DNA from: a virus
Strand: one strand, 5' to 3'
Length of the DNA: 44,792 nt
Virus record (IMG/VR): IMGVR_UViG_3300042567_001773
Span: 1 to 44,792 of that record
In this document: in pieces, positions 26,079 to 33,256 of the stretch
How positions within the stretch are numbered: the stretch's first letter is position 1
Layout of the letters: every line of letters begins with the position of its first letter
The notes under the pieces: generated by a model
What the model saw: the letters and a program-made list of their open reading frames with translations, nothing else
Database searches by the model: none
Told to the model about the DNA's origin: nothing
Program-made: the position numbers and the translations under genes

Positions 26079-26336
26079 TTATTTGTTTTTAGAAGATTTG
26101 TTTACTAATGAATACATTTCGGTGCAATCGACTAACTTTGAATTGTGAGTTAATCTAAAGGATCCATTCGAAGAATCGAATTGTTGACAACGAGAAACTG
26201 TAAAGGTAAGACCGTTTGTGATGATATCACTGGCATCGTCGTTATGAATAATGTTAACTGATACCTTGTACCAATCCTTTAATTTGTTTGCGAGTCTTTG
26301 TGAAACCGCTTGATGACCGAAAAATTTGTTTTGCAT
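26079..26336 (-). CDS. Hypothetical small protein
   Basis: An 85-residue basic protein starting MQNKFFGHQAVSQRLANKLK. No family is recognised. It is the first gene after promoter-like module 2 and is followed by the VirE-N-like gene 1 bp later, so it leads that operon. Confidence 0.6.
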   Translation of the reverse strand: MQNKFFGHQAVSQRLANKLKDWYKVSVNIIHNDDASDIITNGLTFTVSRCQQFDSSNGSFRLTHNSKLVDCTEMYSLVNKSSKNK

Positions 26337-26430
26337 AATTGTTTAGTTTAATTAATTATAAAGTAAATATAATCATTATTCCCGAAAGAAAAAAATTCTT
26401 GATGATAAAAGAGTTAAAAGTTATTAACAA
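26337..26430 (-). promoter_or_regulatory. Promoter-like module, copy 2
   Basis: Block B occupies 26352-26375, 15 nt upstream of the ATG at 26336; block A is at 26416-26430 and overlaps the last codons of the gene at 26414 (its protein ends VNNF, as does the protein ending in copy 1). Between the blocks is a T-rich stretch with CGGGAATAATGA. Confidence 0.7.
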
Positions 26431-26725
26431 TTTTAAGTTTACAAATTGGAATCTTAACAAACTCGGACTGAATAAAAGCATGTGGATATTCCACTACATC
26501 GGCTTCTATTAAGGCATCTAGAATTCCTTCGTTTTCTGAATAGTCTTTGATGGCTACTTCGTCTTCTTTAAGAAGATCATCTTCGACGCATAGTGATGCA
26601 GTTGCATAAGGGAACCCATCGGTCATATCCCATAGTTTAATTGCAGTTTGACCGTTTGCATATTTCGCAAAGGTAAGAGATAATTCGTACGTTCCTCCGA
26701 ATTTTGATTTGTGTGTAATTGTCAT
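26414..26725 (-). CDS. Hypothetical protein
   Basis: Start chosen at ATG 26725 (MTITHKSKFGGTYELSLTFA), because the longer frame begins with a TTG inside the GIY-YIG gene. The 103-residue protein has a beta-rich start with YANGQTAIKLWD and an acidic centre (VEDDLLKEDEVAIKDYSENE). I do not recognise the family. It follows the GIY-YIG gene by 4 bp. Confidence 0.62.
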   Translation of the reverse strand: MTITHKSKFGGTYELSLTFAKYANGQTAIKLWDMTDGFPYATASLCVEDDLLKEDEVAIKDYSENEGILDALIEADVVEYPHAFIQSEFVKIPICKLKIVNNF

Positions 26726-26729
26726 ATGT

Positions 26730-27050
26730 TTATTTATTAGATGCAAGATTAAGTTGTGGTTTAAGTTCGTGAATAAGTTGAACTTCTCGAAAGTGTGCTT
26801 CGGCCTTACCTCGGATTACTTCGAGAATAGAAATTGTAAATGAATCTGGACCGTGTTGACGTATCGAATTACATAAGGTCCAATCAAGATCTTGTGTTTT
26901 GGCTCGACTGATATGTTGTTTCCAACGTTTTTCTATTGACCACTTGTATGCTCGTCCCTTAAGAGCGGTAATACCGATATAGAATTCTTCAGTTTCTTTG
27001 TTTCTGATTTGGTAAACAATGTGATTCCTATCTGAACGTTTCTTTCGCAT
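26730..27050 (-). CDS. GIY-YIG nuclease domain protein
   Basis: A 106-residue protein that is essentially one GIY-YIG domain: IVYQIRNKETEEFYIGITAL (Y13, Y24-I-G in the first motif), the catalytic Arg/His region EKRWKQHISRA (R42, H46), AIR-like NSIRQHGPDSFTISILEVI, GKAEAHFREVQLI with E89, and PQLN. Free-standing GIY-YIG proteins in phages are often homing endonucleases; DNA repair roles also occur. No DNA-binding extension is present, which argues for partner-dependent or small-site action. First gene after promoter module 3. Confidence 0.8.
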   Translation of the reverse strand: MRKKRSDRNHIVYQIRNKETEEFYIGITALKGRAYKWSIEKRWKQHISRAKTQDLDWTLCNSIRQHGPDSFTISILEVIRGKAEAHFREVQLIHELKPQLNLASNK

Positions 27051-27128
27051 TATTGATTAATTAATTATAAAGTAAATATAATCATAATTCCCGAAAGAAA
27101 AAAATCTAGATCAAAAAGTTATTAACAA
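27051..27128 (-). promoter_or_regulatory. Promoter-like module, copy 3
   Basis: Block B at 27061-27084 ends 10 nt before the ATG of the GIY-YIG gene. Block A at 27114-27128 sits 2 nt beyond the stop of the gene at 27131. The central part contains TCTAGATTTTTTTC and CGGGAATTATGA. Confidence 0.72.
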
Positions 27129-27130
27129 TT

Positions 27131-27391
27131 TTAAGGTAAAGTAGGAGTAGTCCATTCTGATGTTAATAAAATTAGAATGATTTCATCATAGGTATAAGGA
27201 CCTTCGAATGTTGTTAAGCTTCTTACGCACACTGGCATCACTCCGTCCCATTTAACAAATGTTTTGGTTCGATCTACCGATTTTCTAACTGTATCTAATG
27301 AGGTCTCTAAGACCTGATCGAAATCAATTTGATTTAATTCTGATACATTAAATATCATAAATCTTCTATTTTCAAATTCTTGTGTTGTCAT
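27131..27391 (-). CDS. Hypothetical small protein
   Basis: An 86-residue protein (MTTQEFENRRFMIFNVSELN...). It has Asp/Thr-rich helical segments and ends SEWTTPTLP. No family is recognised. It lies 8 bp after the LamG gene and may be the last gene of that transcript. Confidence 0.58.
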   Translation of the reverse strand: MTTQEFENRRFMIFNVSELNQIDFDQVLETSLDTVRKSVDRTKTFVKWDGVMPVCVRSLTTFEGPYTYDEIILILLTSEWTTPTLP

Positions 27392-27399
27392 AATAAAAA

Positions 27400-28383
27400 T
27401 TATATTCCAAATCTTGTTCTTTGTGCGTTAAAATTTTGAGCTATTTCGGTTGCGTTTAAAGCTCTATTATAAACACCTACATAGCCGATATTTCCTTGGA
27501 AAAGTTCTTGAGTTGAACTAAAAGCACCAACAAGAAAACTACCTACCAAGTAAGACGGTGCAAATGCAGTACTGTTTGATTGTACTAAACTACCATTTAC
27601 ATACATCCGTAACCCTGTAGTAGAAAAAACCCCGACAGTATGATACCAATTATTTATTGAATATGTAGATGGAGAAGTAATTGTATTTCCATTAGAGTAC
27701 ATCCAAAAGGCACCATTACTTTCGAATCGCATTCTATATCCTAGATTACTACTTTTAGATGTGATGTTACCTTGATTAGAAAATGCCGAAGGTTTAACCC
27801 AAGCAGATACCGTAACATTAGTAGGAGCCAAACTTGTGCTTAACCCAGCAGTACAATAATCATTTGAACCATCAAAAATAAAACTACCTCCATTTGAGGA
27901 ATTGTAAGTTGGACTATTCCATAAACTTCCTTTATTTCCATATGAACTTAAATCATACCAAGTACTTCCGGATCCTGGATACGATCCATCTATAGAAGCA
28001 TCTAAACTTAATACTAAACCGTCTATTATGATAGTATTATAAGAAGTCCAAAATCCATTAGAATTCAACCAGGTTTTTGCAGCAGTTACACCAACAAAAG
28101 AAGTCGAACCGATGAAATTTGCTAAGTCGAGAAATGAAGGATCAGTTTTAGCGGTAGATCTACTGAAACCAATAGAAGCAGTAATTCCTACTGGAGTTGG
28201 TTGATTATTAAGAGGATTCCTTTTAGCAATAATATAACCGGGATCTTCGTTAGGTCCCATCCAAGAAGTCAATCCAGTAGATGCGAATCCGGAATCAGGC
28301 CATCCAATAGATATAAGTCCTAATTGTTCAGTTCCATTTACCGTAGCTCCAGGGTTATATGCAAAAGGTCTCGATGTAGGCAT
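27400..28383 (-). CDS. LamG/concanavalin-like domain fibre protein
   Basis: A 327-residue protein. Residues 1-115 form an N-terminal domain (MPTSRPFAYNPGATVNGTEQ...SWMGPNEDPGYII) like virion-attachment domains of Bacteroidota phage structural proteins. Residues 118-320 are a LamG-like jelly roll: GLVLSLDASIDGSYPGSGST, FDGSNDYC, TVSAWVKPS, NWYHTVGVFSTTGLRMYVNG, and GNIGYVGVYNRALNATEIAQNFN. LamG domains bind carbohydrates. It is thus a likely receptor-binding or decorating protein, standing apart from the collagen-like fibres. The terminator at 28424 just upstream separates it from the coiled-coil gene. Confidence 0.8.
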   Translation of the reverse strand: MPTSRPFAYNPGATVNGTEQLGLISIGWPDSGFASTGLTSWMGPNEDPGYIIAKRNPLNNQPTPVGITASIGFSRSTAKTDPSFLDLANFIGSTSFVGVTAAKTWLNSNGFWTSYNTIIIDGLVLSLDASIDGSYPGSGSTWYDLSSYGNKGSLWNSPTYNSSNGGSFIFDGSNDYCTAGLSTSLAPTNVTVSAWVKPSAFSNQGNITSKSSNLGYRMRFESNGAFWMYSNGNTITSPSTYSINNWYHTVGVFSTTGLRMYVNGSLVQSNSTAFAPSYLVGSFLVGAFSSTQELFQGNIGYVGVYNRALNATEIAQNFNAQRTRFGI

Positions 28384-28423
28384 TTATAGTCTTTCTTCTA
28401 TATATCCATCAAGAAGTTCAGAC

Positions 28424-28450
28424 AAAAAAAGCCTGGATTTCTCCAGGCTA
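28424..28450 (-). terminator. Rho-independent terminator
   Basis: In minus orientation AGCCTGGA-GAAA-TCCAGGCT forms an 8-bp stem followed by a T run and GTC. It lies 24 nt after the stop of the gene at 28474 and isolates it from the LamG gene. Confidence 0.9.
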
Positions 28451-28473
28451 CTTAATACGTTTTGACAATGGGT

Positions 28474-28917
28474 TTATGAGTTGATTTGTTCTATTTTATC
28501 TTCTGAGACTTTTTTATCAGTCTCTAATTCTGCTAATCGTGCATCATGCTGTTCAACGACCTTAATAAGTTCATTGTCTTGCATATCCATACGTTCACAT
28601 AGCTTATCGATTGTTTTATCGAATCTCGAATCTGTATAAGAACTTAATTCATCAATAATTCTTCTAATTTCATTATTGAGGCTTTCCACTTCTCTACACA
28701 TATCATCCATTCGATCATGTAGGTGTTTTTCTAAATGATTAGTTCTTTCATCAATAGTTCGATGAGTTTCTCCAAATTCGTTTTCTACTTCTTTGGATTT
28801 TTCGTTTAATTGGTTTACTGTTTTGTTTATCCTTAGCACTGATACGAAACTATACCCTAACCCGATTAGAGCTAGAGCACTTGCAGCACCAAGAACAAAT
28901 GTTTGAATTGTTTCCAT
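28474..28917 (-). CDS. Membrane-anchored coiled-coil protein
   Basis: A 147-residue protein with one N-terminal membrane span at about residues 7-27 (FVLGAASALALIGLGYSFVS), followed by a long heptad-rich coiled coil to the end. Such spanin-, RmuC- or sensor-like architecture is common but no catalytic motif is visible. The span lacks a lipobox. It is the gene just downstream of the tRNA-Leu/tmRNA island and has its own terminator. A role at the inner membrane, such as superinfection immunity or lysis regulation, is possible. Confidence 0.7.
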   Translation of the reverse strand: METIQTFVLGAASALALIGLGYSFVSVLRINKTVNQLNEKSKEVENEFGETHRTIDERTNHLEKHLHDRMDDMCREVESLNNEIRRIIDELSSYTDSRFDKTIDKLCERMDMQDNELIKVVEQHDARLAELETDKKVSEDKIEQINS

Positions 28918-28961
28918 TTGTCTTAATTTTTTTTGTTATGTCAAAGAACGTATTAAGTTTG

Positions 28962-29043
28962 TACTCCCTGAGAGACTCGAACTCTCATACCTCTCGGCAC
29001 TAGATCCTAAGTCTAGCGTGTCTACCAATTCCACCAAGGAAGC
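28962..29043 (-). tRNA. tRNA-Leu(UAG), type II
   Basis: An 82-nt cloverleaf with a 7-bp acceptor stem GCTTCCT/AGGGAGT including G-T pairs, the D arm GGTGGAATTGGTAGAC, anticodon stem-loop CTAGA-CTTAGGA-TCTAG with anticodon UAG and G37, and a long variable arm (TGCCGAGAGGTAT) typical of Leu. T arm GAGAG-TTCGAGT-CTCTC. No CCA is encoded. Reads CUA codons. Confidence 0.92.
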
Positions 29044-29048
29044 AATTG

Positions 29049-29462
29049 TGGACCCAGAGGGATTCGAACCCTCGTCCAAAATGAACGTACTAAGAAAATC
29101 ATTCACAGGCTTAGTTTATTTTTCTAAACAAACAAAATTTGCCTTAAAGTTTAAAGACTGTTTTAGCTTTAGTCTTGTGCATTTCTATTAAGGAATTAAT
29201 GCTCATTCCGGTTTACTCTAAGGTATTACCAAATTTCACCATTTTCAAATTTCTGTTCCTAGGTAATTGAGACCCGATGGTTAAGCAGCGTAAGCGTACT
29301 CTACCGCTTCAACTTTCGCTGAAGTCGAGATGTTGTGCATGTTCTCGATAACATATAATGCTTTAGCATTTATCTTTCGTATAGGTTATTAAAGTGTTTC
29401 CAATACTAACACTGCCTGCATTTCAAAGAACTGACTCCACCTGTCAAAACCGGGTTGGGCCC
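29049..29462 (-). ncRNA. ssrA: Phage-encoded transfer-messenger RNA (tmRNA)
   Basis: A 414-nt one-piece tmRNA. The 5' end GGGCCCAACCCGGTTTTGAC pairs with the 3' acceptor TGGGTCC (7 bp with one G-T), and the T arm GAGGG-TTCGAAT-CCCTC is perfect. GGTTTTGACAGG matches the conserved tmRNA 5' region. A stem AGTGTT/AACACT fits the PK1 region, and pseudoknot-rich sequence follows the tag. The tag reading frame ends at 29281 with the peptide AKVEAVEYAYAA. CCA is not encoded. It rescues stalled ribosomes, adding a degradation tag. It sits next to tRNA-Leu with a 5-bp gap, so the two are probably processed from one transcript. Confidence 0.9.
29281..29319 (-). other. tmRNA tag reading frame
   Basis: GCG to TAA, encoding AKVEAVEYAYAA. 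The resume codon is a best guess; in-frame codons continue upstream (ATC TCG ACT TCA GCG) and the E. coli-type A at -4 is not present. The last three residues are YAA, whereas typical bacterial tags end LAA. Confidence 0.7.
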
Positions 29463-29493
29463 ATATAAAGCTGGGATTTCACCAGCAAACTTT

Positions 29494-29652
29494 TTATTTA
29501 ACTGATGTAGTATCAGTAGATACTGAAGATGAATCTGTAACTGTTGCTGTTGAGTCAACGTTAGAGCTTGCATTTTCAGTAGAAGATCCGTTAGATCCAC
29601 ATGATGTTAAAGCTAAAGCGATAACAAGAGCAAAAACTGTAATAGTTTTCAT
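29494..29652 (-). CDS. Small lipoprotein, 52 residues
   Basis: The ATG at 29652 opens a frame with signal peptide MKTITVFALVIALALTSC and lipobox L-T-S-C18, followed by GSNGSSTEN and a Ser/Thr/Asp-rich tail to the stop at 29494. CGSN after the lipid-modified Cys is a common Bacteroidota lipoprotein start. It should be exported, lipidated and perhaps moved to the outer membrane. Short Ser/Thr-rich phage lipoproteins are typical of superinfection-exclusion or receptor-masking factors. It is adjacent to, and upstream of, the tmRNA. Confidence 0.75.
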   Translation of the reverse strand: MKTITVFALVIALALTSCGSNGSSTENASSNVDSTATVTDSSSVSTDTTSVK

Positions 29653-29695
29653 AGGTAATTGTATTATGTTTGTCGATAGTTTAACCTATATCGAC

Positions 29696-29875
29696 TTAAG
29701 GTTTTGTAACTTTATTTATCCATCTTATTAGATCTGCAAAGCCAACTAAAGGCCAAATACAAATCATAGCAAAAGGTTGCATAGGTGACCAAAAATCAGG
29801 CATAAGATCCGATATGTATTTGAAGTAAATATAACCGAATCCCAATATGATATAAGACATTATGTAAATTTCCAT
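29696..29875 (-). CDS. 59-residue membrane protein
   Basis: The ATG at 29875 overlaps the stop of the preceding gene (TAATG). The product has two hydrophobic stretches, MEIYIMSYIILGFGYIYF and MQPFAMICIWPLVGFADLI, separated by a short polar loop with Pro residues, and a basic end (RWINKVTKP). Two-span topology with inside-facing ends is likely. Function is unknown. Confidence 0.65.
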   Translation of the reverse strand: MEIYIMSYIILGFGYIYFKYISDLMPDFWSPMQPFAMICIWPLVGFADLIRWINKVTKP

Positions 29876-30180
29876 TATCCAATTTTTGTAACGTTCCTTT
29901 TAAGGATATGTTCTTCATTAACAGATTCTTGATCCCATGCATCCGATTCTCTAAGAATGTAAATAGACTGACCGATTTGTTCAGCAATTTTCTTTAGATC
30001 TTCTTCGTCTTTAGTGATATCTAAATCACCCCACCAAATAATTCCTTCGGAAAGAGTACAAATTCTTGCATTAAAAACAATAACATTTCCTTTGTTTCTA
30101 GATGCATAACCTGACTTAGATCCGGAAATCATTCGGCCTGAACGAAATCCATTTTCTCTAAAAATATCTTCAATCTTCAT
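29875..30180 (-). CDS. Hypothetical protein
   Basis: Start chosen at ATG 30180 (MKIEDIFRENGFRSGRMISG); the longer frame begins with a TTG overlapping the upstream gene. The 101-residue product has FNARICTLSEGIIWWGDLDI followed by an acidic helix (KDEEDLKKIAEQIGQSIYIL). No family is certain. It is coupled to the downstream membrane protein by TAATG. Confidence 0.62.
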   Translation of the reverse strand: MKIEDIFRENGFRSGRMISGSKSGYASRNKGNVIVFNARICTLSEGIIWWGDLDITKDEEDLKKIAEQIGQSIYILRESDAWDQESVNEEHILKRNVTKIG

Positions 30181-30181
30181 A

Positions 30182-30448
30182 TTAATCAATTATATCGAAT
30201 TCAAAAGTTTCCATATCTAACTGAATGTTACCGTATTTGTTCTTCAACTTATCATCAAGAATTTTTTCTTCTTGTTTAGCAATATCCATTTCAGCAGTAA
30301 GTCTTTCAATTTCTGTTACAAGACTTTCACGTTCTTTTGTAAGTTCTTCGAGTCTTTTTGATGAATCATCTGATCTAACCCATAGGTCTGAATACTTACG
30401 AACTAAATACATTACAGAATCAATTTCTTCCTCAGTTAATCTCGGCAT
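30182..30448 (-). CDS. Small coiled-coil protein
   Basis: An 88-residue protein that is mostly one coiled coil from residue 28 to 75 (RLEELTKERESLVTEIERLT). It overlaps the KTSC gene by 17 bp and is 1 bp upstream of the next gene. No enzymatic motif. Confidence 0.62.
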   Translation of the reverse strand: MPRLTEEEIDSVMYLVRKYSDLWVRSDDSSKRLEELTKERESLVTEIERLTAEMDIAKQEEKILDDKLKNKYGNIQLDMETFEFDIID

Positions 30449-30671
30449 GGTTTTCTAATTTTGTTCCTTCGTATTTACGAATGTTATCATTAAATCCTTT
30501 ACCTGTAGATTCCGATTCGGAAAATAGCTTGTAGTCTTCAACTGTTACTCCTTGATATTCATATACCGATTCAGTATTGAATTCAACTAAGAGTTTCTGT
30601 GATTCGTAGTTGTACATAGATGATACAATCATAGACGAATCATATGTGCAGATTTCTGTTTGTTTCTTCAT
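30432..30671 (-). CDS. KTSC-domain protein
   Basis: A 79-residue protein matching the KTSC domain: SSMIVSSMYNYESQKLLVEF, NTESVYEYQGVTVEDYKLF and SESTGKGFNDNIRKYE, where the K-G-x-F-N-x-x-I-R end is the most typical part. KTSC domains are found alone in phages or fused to lysyl-tRNA-synthetase relatives; their biochemical role is not established. Confidence 0.78.
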   Translation of the reverse strand: MKKQTEICTYDSSMIVSSMYNYESQKLLVEFNTESVYEYQGVTVEDYKLFSESESTGKGFNDNIRKYEGTKLENHAEIN

Positions 30672-30697
30672 TTTTATTGATTTTAATTTATATGTAC

Positions 30698-30949
30698 TTA
30701 ATTAGATCTGGAATCAAACTTAAATTTAACTCCCGTGGCAACACCAAAACCTTGTCGACTTTGCATTCGATAAAGATTAGCAGATGTTTCTCTGTCTACC
30801 AGTTGAATTTCTGAATATGTATTTTTACCCGAAATTATAGTATGACAACCGATACGTTCAGTGTCTGAGCATTGAACACAAGTCTTCGCATTAGGAAGAG
30901 CTTTTATCCTTCCTTCTGGAATAGGATTAGAACATTTTACGCAATTCAT
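30698..30949 (-). CDS. Small DksA/TraR-like zinc-finger protein
   Basis: An 83-residue protein with four zinc-ligand cysteines C3-x2-C6 and C24-x2-C27 flanking PIPEGRIKALPNAKT, the pattern of the C4 finger in DksA/TraR-type proteins, but without the long coiled-coil arm. It may bind RNA polymerase or nucleic acid. It is the first gene after promoter module 4. Confidence 0.68.
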   Translation of the reverse strand: MNCVKCSNPIPEGRIKALPNAKTCVQCSDTERIGCHTIISGKNTYSEIQLVDRETSANLYRMQSRQGFGVATGVKFKFDSRSN

Positions 30950-31029
30950 ATATTGATTGTTTAATTATAAAGTAAATATAATCAAAAAACCCGAGACTAA
31001 AAAATCTCGGGTCTAAAAGTTATTAACAA
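30950..31029 (-). promoter_or_regulatory. Promoter-like module, copy 4, with embedded terminator
   Basis: Block B at 30961-30984 ends 11 nt before the ATG at 30949. Block A is at 31015-31029, just after the stop of the T9SS gene. Between them lies the strongest hairpin of the six copies. Confidence 0.72.
30984..31013 (-). terminator. Rho-independent terminator between T9SS gene and module 4 promoter
   Basis: In minus orientation ACCCGAGA-(8 nt)-TCTCGGGT forms an 8-bp stem followed by TTTTTGAT, directly before block B. It ends the T9SS cargo transcript. The other module copies keep a degenerate CGGGA/TTGGAGA in this place. Confidence 0.85.
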
Positions 31030-31033
31030 TTTT

Positions 31034-33247
31034 TTATCTTAACATAGTAACATTTCCTTCGATCATATACTTACCGTCGTTTGTCTTATCTCCAAATCTT
31101 ATTTGATAAACATAGATTCCATCCGGACAATAAGACATTCCATATGTTCCGTCCCAGTATCCATTTGGATCATAACTTTCAAATATCAATTCTCCCCATC
31201 GATTGAAGATTGTAACATGGAATTCAGTAGGATCGAATCCACTAGTGAAAATCCATTTGAATGTGTTATTATGTTCATCACCATCTGGAGTAAAAGAATT
31301 AGGAACATAAAAAAGAAGTTCAGGACATCTCGCAATAGTTATTCCTGTAGATTGAGGGAGTGAAGAGCATCCATTTGCCCAATTAACAACCGATATCTCA
31401 AACATTCCTGGAGAGTTCCAAGTAACGTCTAGATTTTGAACTTGATATGTTTGATTCATAAAAGTCCATTCGTTATAGCCGTTGGAATTCGATGCTGTTA
31501 TGAATGTACTTAAAACAGAATCACCTTCACATAATTCAAAGAATACGTTATCAGGAGATATTGGTGTGATGATAGGTCTAGGGAAAACAACTGTTGTGAT
31601 TGTATCATCGAATAAACATCCCGATTGAATGTAAGTGTAGATGATCGTGTCAGAACCAATGTTATTAATAGAAGGACAAAATTGATTTCCATTCACACCA
31701 TTTCCACTGAATGTACCGTTAAGAGGTATAGCATTAAGATTAACACAATCATCATATTCACAAAGATTGCTTATTAGTGTTATTGTAGGGATAACATTAA
31801 AGACTGTTAAATCGAAAGAAACAGGAAGACTAAGACATCCATTAGGGTTTATTGAAATTACATCAATAGCTCCAGGAATAAATCCTGAAGTTGTAGAACT
31901 CCAATCGACTTCAACTTCATAAGGGTTTGGATTTGTAATGATATTACCTACAGATGACCATTGATAATTCCATCCAGCTCCAAGATTAGGAACTGAATAA
32001 AATTCAGAAGGACTACCAAAACAAACAGTATCGGATCCGACGATAGGACCAACAGTAGGAACAGGAGGATTAGTTAAAATTACATTACCATTTACCGTAC
32101 ATCCGGCAGCATCTGTTATTAAGAAGTTATAAGGTCCTGAACAAAGTCCTGTTAAATTAAAGTTAGGTGGGGGTCCATTCCAAGAAATTGTTTGTATTCC
32201 AGATCCACCGATCGGTGTAATGTTAATAGTTCCGTCACAAGAACCTGAACATAGAGGATTTGTAAAGTTAATTATTGGTGGTGCTAGATTGGGTGGTCCA
32301 GGTAGAACGAATACCGTATCAGGTCCTAGACCTATTCCTGCATTACAAGTCGACCAACCAGCATTACATATAGGATAAACAAAATGACAAGTATAATTTG
32401 CACCTGCAGGTGGAGGAGTAACTGTAATTGTGGGTCCTGTTCCTATTGCCACGGGATTACCCACCTGATACCAAGTGAGTATCGGAGTGACTTGAGGTCC
32501 AGAAGGAGTCCATCTCCAAGCATCATTGTTAGCTGTCCATGCTGTTGAGTTTCTACCAGGAACGGTAACCGATGCAGATCCTGCTGCATTATGAATCCCT
32601 TCGACTGAAGTTCCTCCTTGCCATTGAGTACAAGCTGGTTTGCTTTGTATGAAGTTATCAATGTTGTTTGTTGATTCATATATGACGATATGGAAGGTTC
32701 CTTGATTTCCTGTACATGAAAACATAGGAACCCCAATCCAACTAACTGTAAGTTTTCTGCATGGTGCAACTCCTGAAGTTTGATATTTGATTTGACCTCC
32801 AATTCCAGGATGCCAGTCTTGCCAAGGTCCCATAATACAGTTCTTCGGAACGAGTCCGTTGATTGTAGGTAATGGTGCTGAGGTGAAAGTCGTTGGTTGT
32901 CCTCCACTAAATGATATCCAACCGTTTGAGCCGATATAGAATTGTGTGTAGGTTGAACCATAAAAACAAAAATTAAAGCCAATCGGAAAAGGGCCTTGTT
33001 GAGAATCATCGGACATAAAAACCGAAGTTCCTGTATTAGTTTGTGCAACATAAGGTATATTAGTTACTGAATAATTAGTAGTTTGATTTGGTCCAGGACC
33101 TCCAGGTCCACATTGACTTAAATCTGCAATTAAGGTAGTCGAATTTATTCCACATGGAAGAAATTGATCAGGGCCTAATGCAGGGCAAAATTGAGCAGAT
33201 ACTGAAATTTGCAGAAAGACTGCAATTCCAATTAGTAGTTGTTTCAT
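31034..33247 (-). CDS. Secreted adhesin-like protein with SprB-type repeat and T9SS type B sorting domain
   Basis: A 737-residue protein of a kind normally found on Bacteroidota cell surfaces. Signal peptide MKQLLIGIAVFLQISVSA is followed by QFCPALGPDQ. Residues 70-255 form a nidogen-like beta domain (FPIGFNFCFYGSTYTQFYIG, SNGWISF). Around 325-395, NPLCSGSCDGTINITPIGGS and LCSGPYNFLITDAAGCTV match the SprB repeat of gliding adhesins. Ig-like segments follow. The C-terminus, FYVPNSFTPDGDEHNNTFKW and FNRWGELIFES...YWDGTY...CPDGIYVYQIRF, is the CHU_C/T9SS type B sorting domain, so export through the host type IX system and surface attachment are expected. It is transcribed with the second T9SS gene (9 bp apart). 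Confidence 0.88.
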   Translation of the reverse strand: MKQLLIGIAVFLQISVSAQFCPALGPDQFLPCGINSTTLIADLSQCGPGGPGPNQTTNYSVTNIPYVAQTNTGTSVFMSDDSQQGPFPIGFNFCFYGSTYTQFYIGSNGWISFSGGQPTTFTSAPLPTINGLVPKNCIMGPWQDWHPGIGGQIKYQTSGVAPCRKLTVSWIGVPMFSCTGNQGTFHIVIYESTNNIDNFIQSKPACTQWQGGTSVEGIHNAAGSASVTVPGRNSTAWTANNDAWRWTPSGPQVTPILTWYQVGNPVAIGTGPTITVTPPPAGANYTCHFVYPICNAGWSTCNAGIGLGPDTVFVLPGPPNLAPPIINFTNPLCSGSCDGTINITPIGGSGIQTISWNGPPPNFNLTGLCSGPYNFLITDAAGCTVNGNVILTNPPVPTVGPIVGSDTVCFGSPSEFYSVPNLGAGWNYQWSSVGNIITNPNPYEVEVDWSSTTSGFIPGAIDVISINPNGCLSLPVSFDLTVFNVIPTITLISNLCEYDDCVNLNAIPLNGTFSGNGVNGNQFCPSINNIGSDTIIYTYIQSGCLFDDTITTVVFPRPIITPISPDNVFFELCEGDSVLSTFITASNSNGYNEWTFMNQTYQVQNLDVTWNSPGMFEISVVNWANGCSSLPQSTGITIARCPELLFYVPNSFTPDGDEHNNTFKWIFTSGFDPTEFHVTIFNRWGELIFESYDPNGYWDGTYGMSYCPDGIYVYQIRFGDKTNDGKYMIEGNVTMLR

Positions 33248-33256
33248 ATTCTAAAT

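Noticed and set aside
29455-29490. tRNA-like sequence just upstream of the tmRNA
   Set aside because: Apart from the tmRNA 5' acceptor strand itself there is no cloverleaf; the rest is spacer before the lipoprotein stop.
29406-29600. 64-residue minus-strand frame
   Set aside because: It runs across the tmRNA 5' end and is out of frame with the lipoprotein gene, which has a clear lipobox.
32443-33051. 202-residue minus-strand frame inside the T9SS adhesin gene
   Set aside because: Alternative-frame shadow; the adhesin frame has signal peptide and recognisable domains.
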